From a bacterium (lineage in GTDB: Bacteria > Bacillota > Clostridia > Oscillospirales > Acutalibacteraceae), in the NCBI GenBank assembly GCA_020627425.1, contig JAHKXX010000334.1, positions 1-7,326 of the forward strand: 7,326 nt of DNA, given 5' to 3'. A program made the position numbers and the translations under genes. A model generated the notes under the pieces. That model worked only from the letters and a program-made list of their open reading frames with translations, was not told the origin of the DNA and did no database searches. Of the stretch, positions 5,940 through 7,326 are shown one piece after another. Positions within the stretch are counted from its first letter, which is position 1, and every line of letters begins with the position of its first letter.

Positions 5940-5980
5940 AAAAATCCCCTCCGCCGTGAGTTATTCATAGCGAAGGAGAT
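5938..5980 (-). terminator. Distal minus-strand terminator of the tRNA transcript
   Basis: On the minus strand ATCTCCTTCGCT (5980-5969) pairs with GGCGGAGGGGAT (5955-5944) over 11-12 bp with G:U pairs, then a run of T from the A7 at 5938-5944. It overlaps the plus-strand DUF4417 stop codon and separates the convergent units. Confidence 0.7.
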
Positions 5981-5993
5981 GTGTCATTTTGAA

Positions 5994-6042
5994 AACTATA
6001 AAAGCGAAAATCCTGCCACTTGAGTGTCAGGATTTTCGCTTT
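5994..6042 (-). terminator. Proximal terminator directly after tRNA-Pro
   Basis: AAAGCGAAAATCCTG (6001-6015) and CAGGATTTTCGCTTT (6028-6042) form a perfect 15-bp stem. On the minus strand it is followed by TTTTATAGTTTTC, and it starts at the last base of the tRNA-Pro CCA end. No U tract follows on the plus strand. Confidence 0.7.
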
Positions 6043-6118
6043 GGTCGAGGTGACTGGATTCGAACCAGCGGCCTCTACGTCCCGAACGTAGCGCTCCACC
6101 AAACTGAGCTACACCTCG
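6042..6118 (-). tRNA. tRNA-Pro (anticodon CGG)
   Basis: Acceptor CGAGGTG/CACCTCG, D arm GCTC...GAGC, anticodon stem CTACG/CGTAG around the loop TTCGGGA (anticodon CGG, G37 as in proline tRNAs), T loop GGTTCGAATCC, discriminator A and an encoded CCA (6042-6044). It reads CCG codons. It lies 42 bp after tRNA-Gln in the same transcript. Confidence 0.95.
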
Positions 6119-6127
6119 TCTTAAGTT

Positions 6128-6156
6128 GAGCCTTGAATTATAAAAATTCAAGGCTC
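6128..6156 (-). other. Perfect hairpin in the spacer between the two tRNAs
   Basis: GAGCCTTGAATT (6128-6139) and AATTCAAGGCTC (6145-6156) form a perfect 12-bp stem with a 5-nt loop. No U tract follows on the minus strand, so it is more likely a processing or spacer hairpin than a terminator; plus-strand termination (CGTTTT after it) is possible but weak. Confidence 0.55.
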
Positions 6157-6160
6157 GTTT

Positions 6161-6234
6161 TGGCTGCGGAATAGGGATTCGAACCCCAACAAACAGAGTC
6201 AGAGTCTGTCGTGCTACCGTTACACAATTCCGCA
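6161..6234 (-). tRNA. tRNA-Gln (anticodon CTG)
   Basis: Acceptor TGCGGAA/TTCCGCA, anticodon stem ACAGA/TCTGT around the loop CTCTGAC (anticodon CTG, reading CAG), T arm GGGGTTCGAATCCC, discriminator G and an encoded CCA (6161-6163). It is the first gene behind the promoter at 6260-6288. Confidence 0.95.
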
Positions 6235-6259
6235 ATATCTGTCCGTGAGAACAGTAATT

Positions 6260-6288
6260 ATTATATCAGTTGTTCCTGAATATGTCAA
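6260..6288 (-). promoter_or_regulatory. Perfect-consensus sigma-A promoter for the tRNA pair
   Basis: TTGACA (6283-6288), 17 nt spacer, TATAAT (6260-6265) on the minus strand; the tRNA-Gln 5' end is 25 nt after the -10 box. AT-rich sequence upstream resembles an UP element. Confidence 0.92.
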
Positions 6289-6407
6289 GTGTTTTTTAGA
6301 AAAATTTATAAAATAATTTTGCGAATAATTTATTCTGTTCCTGCTTAGTCTGACCGCTGAAAGAAAAGACGGAAGGTATACGATACTATTTGATGTATCA
6401 CCGGCAG

Positions 6408-6436
6408 GACCCGTCTACATACCGGACAGACGGGTC
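6408..6436. other. Hairpin downstream of the kinase-like gene
   Basis: GACCCGTCT (6408-6416) and AGACGGGTC (6428-6436) form a perfect 9-bp stem, 32 bp past the stop codon of the kinase-like gene. Neither strand has a proper U tract after it, so its role as an mRNA 3' end is only a guess. The rest of 6290-6467 shows nothing else clear. Confidence 0.4.
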
Positions 6437-6467
6437 AGATTAAAAAGTGAGCCACAAGCAGATCACC

Positions 6468-6998
6468 TTAATGACTGTATAAATACTCTTCAAATTCGGG
6501 CGTTCTTGACCAGTATTTTATACCCCAGTTTTCAAAGTTCCATTCTTCCATATAGCCGTTACACTCATAGTCAATGTAGTATAGCCGATCTCCCTGCACG
6601 ACAAAGTTCGTCGGGAAATAGTCAATATTCAGTCCTGCCGCCTTTGCCTGCTCTGCCATTTCGCGTACCATAGGCAAAAAGGCATCTACAGACTTGCCGT
6701 TTTTAACCATTTGAAATATGGTGTCACCGTCGATATATTCCTTGACTATCCGCTCGTTATCTATATCAATATCGAGCATTTCCGGGATCCTGATGCCTGC
6801 GTTTTTCAGATGCTCATAGTCGTTTTTCTCTGCTTCGATCTTGTTGCCGAAGGTGTAGTAATCGCAAGGCTCATGGTGGATCTGCTTAACGACGATCAGC
6901 ACATTGTCACGCTCTGCAAGATAGGAGTAACCGCCCTTACCCTTGCCGAGCAGCTTTATGATCCTGTATTCTCTGCCGTTAACTGAAATATAGTACAT
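6468..6998 (-). CDS. Small protein-kinase-fold protein (Bud32/aminoglycoside-kinase-like, 176 aa)
   Basis: A minimal kinase-like phosphotransferase. Visible in order: a glycine-rich loop GKGKGG (18-23), the ATP-anchoring lysine in VVK (Lys38), an acidic helix EAEK (55-58), a hinge-like IVKEYIDGDTI, the catalytic loop GLNIDYFPTNFVV (Asp126 and Asn131, with Asn in place of the usual His), and the metal-binding Asp143 in YIDYE. There is no DFG..APE activation segment or C-lobe of normal length, which resembles Bud32, LPS-core and antibiotic kinases more than eukaryote-type Ser/Thr kinases; the substrate cannot be told. The C-terminus (MEEWNFENWGIKYWS...FEEYLYSH) is tryptophan-rich. The start is firm: GAGGAG lies 8 nt upstream. 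It is a single gene with its own promoter (7108-7136) and a leader hairpin. Confidence 0.85.
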   Translation of the reverse strand: MYYISVNGREYRIIKLLGKGKGGYSYLAERDNVLIVVKQIHHEPCDYYTFGNKIEAEKNDYEHLKNAGIRIPEMLDIDIDNERIVKEYIDGDTIFQMVKNGKSVDAFLPMVREMAEQAKAAGLNIDYFPTNFVVQGDRLYYIDYECNGYMEEWNFENWGIKYWSRTPEFEEYLYSH

Positions 6999-7020
6999 AT
7001 TTCTTTCTCCTCTGTTATTT

Positions 7021-7051
7021 TCAGAATGACGCTAATCTGTAATCATTCTGA
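7021..7051 (-). promoter_or_regulatory. Leader hairpin before the kinase-like gene
   Basis: TCAGAATGA (7043-7051 read on the minus strand) pairs perfectly with TCATTCTGA (7021-7029) around a 13-nt loop; flanking TTTT/AAAA can extend it. It ends 8 nt upstream of the GAGGAG ribosome site, so it could affect translation or mRNA stability. No U tract follows. Confidence 0.5.
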
Positions 7052-7107
7052 CAAAATGAAGTTGCCTTGTTTTATTATATACAAATCGCAAAAATATCGT
7101 TAGTTTT

Positions 7108-7136
7108 ATTATAGATAATACCCAATAGCCTGTCAA
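7108..7136 (-). promoter_or_regulatory. Perfect-consensus sigma-A promoter for the kinase-like gene
   Basis: TTGACA (7131-7136), 17 nt spacer, TATAAT (7108-7113) on the minus strand. The leader to the ATG is ~100 nt. The string TATAATAAAAC is repeated ~35 nt downstream, a possible second -10 box. Confidence 0.88.
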
Positions 7137-7204
7137 TGGATAATTCAGAATATAGCATTCGGAAACAAGTAACAGAATAGACTAATACACTTTGTCTATA
7201 CGCA

Positions 7205-7326
7205 AAGCGGCACGAGCGGCACCCTGAGTGCCGTGACGCGGAAGGAGAGGGACAATAAACCCCGCTCGTACGCGTGCCGATAGGTAGGTGGTAACATCAA
7301 TCAGAGTGCGCGAATCGACCGCGGAG
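7205..7326 (+). ncRNA. 5' part of a GC-rich structured RNA, possibly raiA RNA (cut by window edge)
   Basis: The stretch is much more GC-rich than its surroundings and shows nested pairing: CGGCAC (7208-7213) with GTGCCG (7274-7279), GAGCGG (7214-7219) with CCGCTC (7262-7267), and the inner hairpin CGGCAC-CCTGA-GTGCCG (7217-7233), which competes at its base. ACGCGG and the terminal CCGCG could add a further long-range pair. The reading frames are short and not protein-like. Phrases such as GACGCGGAAGG, GAGGGACAATAAACC and GCGCGAATCGACCG look like the conserved core of the clostridial raiA noncoding RNA (~200 nt) as I remember it, but I cannot confirm this. The strand is inferred from that resemblance, and no clear promoter was seen upstream. 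Confidence 0.45.

Noticed and set aside
6042..6234. tRNA-derived attachment repeat (att site) elsewhere in the window
   Set aside because: I looked for second copies of the tRNA-Pro and tRNA-Gln 3' ends and found none; only the adjacency remains.
1..7326. CRISPR array, toxin-antitoxin pair, retron or intact insertion sequence
   Set aside because: No regularly spaced repeats, reverse transcriptase, transposase or recognisable toxin pair is visible on either strand.

Overview
The window looks like chromosome from a low-to-moderate-GC Firmicute, most likely a Ruminococcus-like gut or rumen Clostridia. The signs are strong AGGAGG-type ribosome binding sites, near-consensus sigma-A promoters, intrinsic terminators, tRNAs with encoded CCA, and protein types (YqaJ nuclease, RecD2-type helicase, DUF4417) that are common in that group. 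The assignment is inference from recall; no search was possible.

Left part (1-2300), mostly minus strand. A terminator at 21-57 ends a plus-strand transcript entering from the left. A four-helix membrane protein (1253-2236) with its own promoter is followed after 20 bp by a broken gene (824-1232) that carries one nonsense codon and one frameshift. Just downstream, a consensus promoter (776-804) drives a SAM-I-clan riboswitch (683-766) with a terminator (640-668), which controls an unrecognised 140-residue protein (176-598). This is the best-supported regulatory unit in the window. A nine-base repeat supplies the alternative terminator/antiterminator pairings.

Middle (2300-5940), plus strand. 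About 670 bp with no convincing gene but an unusual density of perfect hairpins ends in two successive intrinsic terminators (2966-3020 and 3032-3077). Then comes a run of damaged mobile-element genes. The YqaJ-type nuclease has its original N-terminus separated by an apparent 97-bp insertion and its C-terminus replaced. The RecD2-type helicase is frameshifted at 4790 and cut off after Walker B, at an inverted repeat. The third gene is a DUF4417 N-terminal half joined to an unrelated tail. Together these look like the eroded remains of a recombination or replication module from a phage or integrative element. The nuclease core and the helicase ATP-binding half are still readable.

Right part (5940-7326). 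Minus-strand tRNA-Gln(CTG) and tRNA-Pro(CGG) genes lie behind a perfect-consensus promoter and are followed by two minus-strand terminators. They abut the eroded element, a typical integration neighbourhood, although no attachment-site repeat was found. A small kinase-fold protein (6468-6998) has its own consensus promoter and a leader hairpin. The last ~120 bp are a GC-rich, strongly self-complementary stretch, read here as the 5' part of a structured RNA cut by the window edge. raiA RNA is a candidate identity but unproven.
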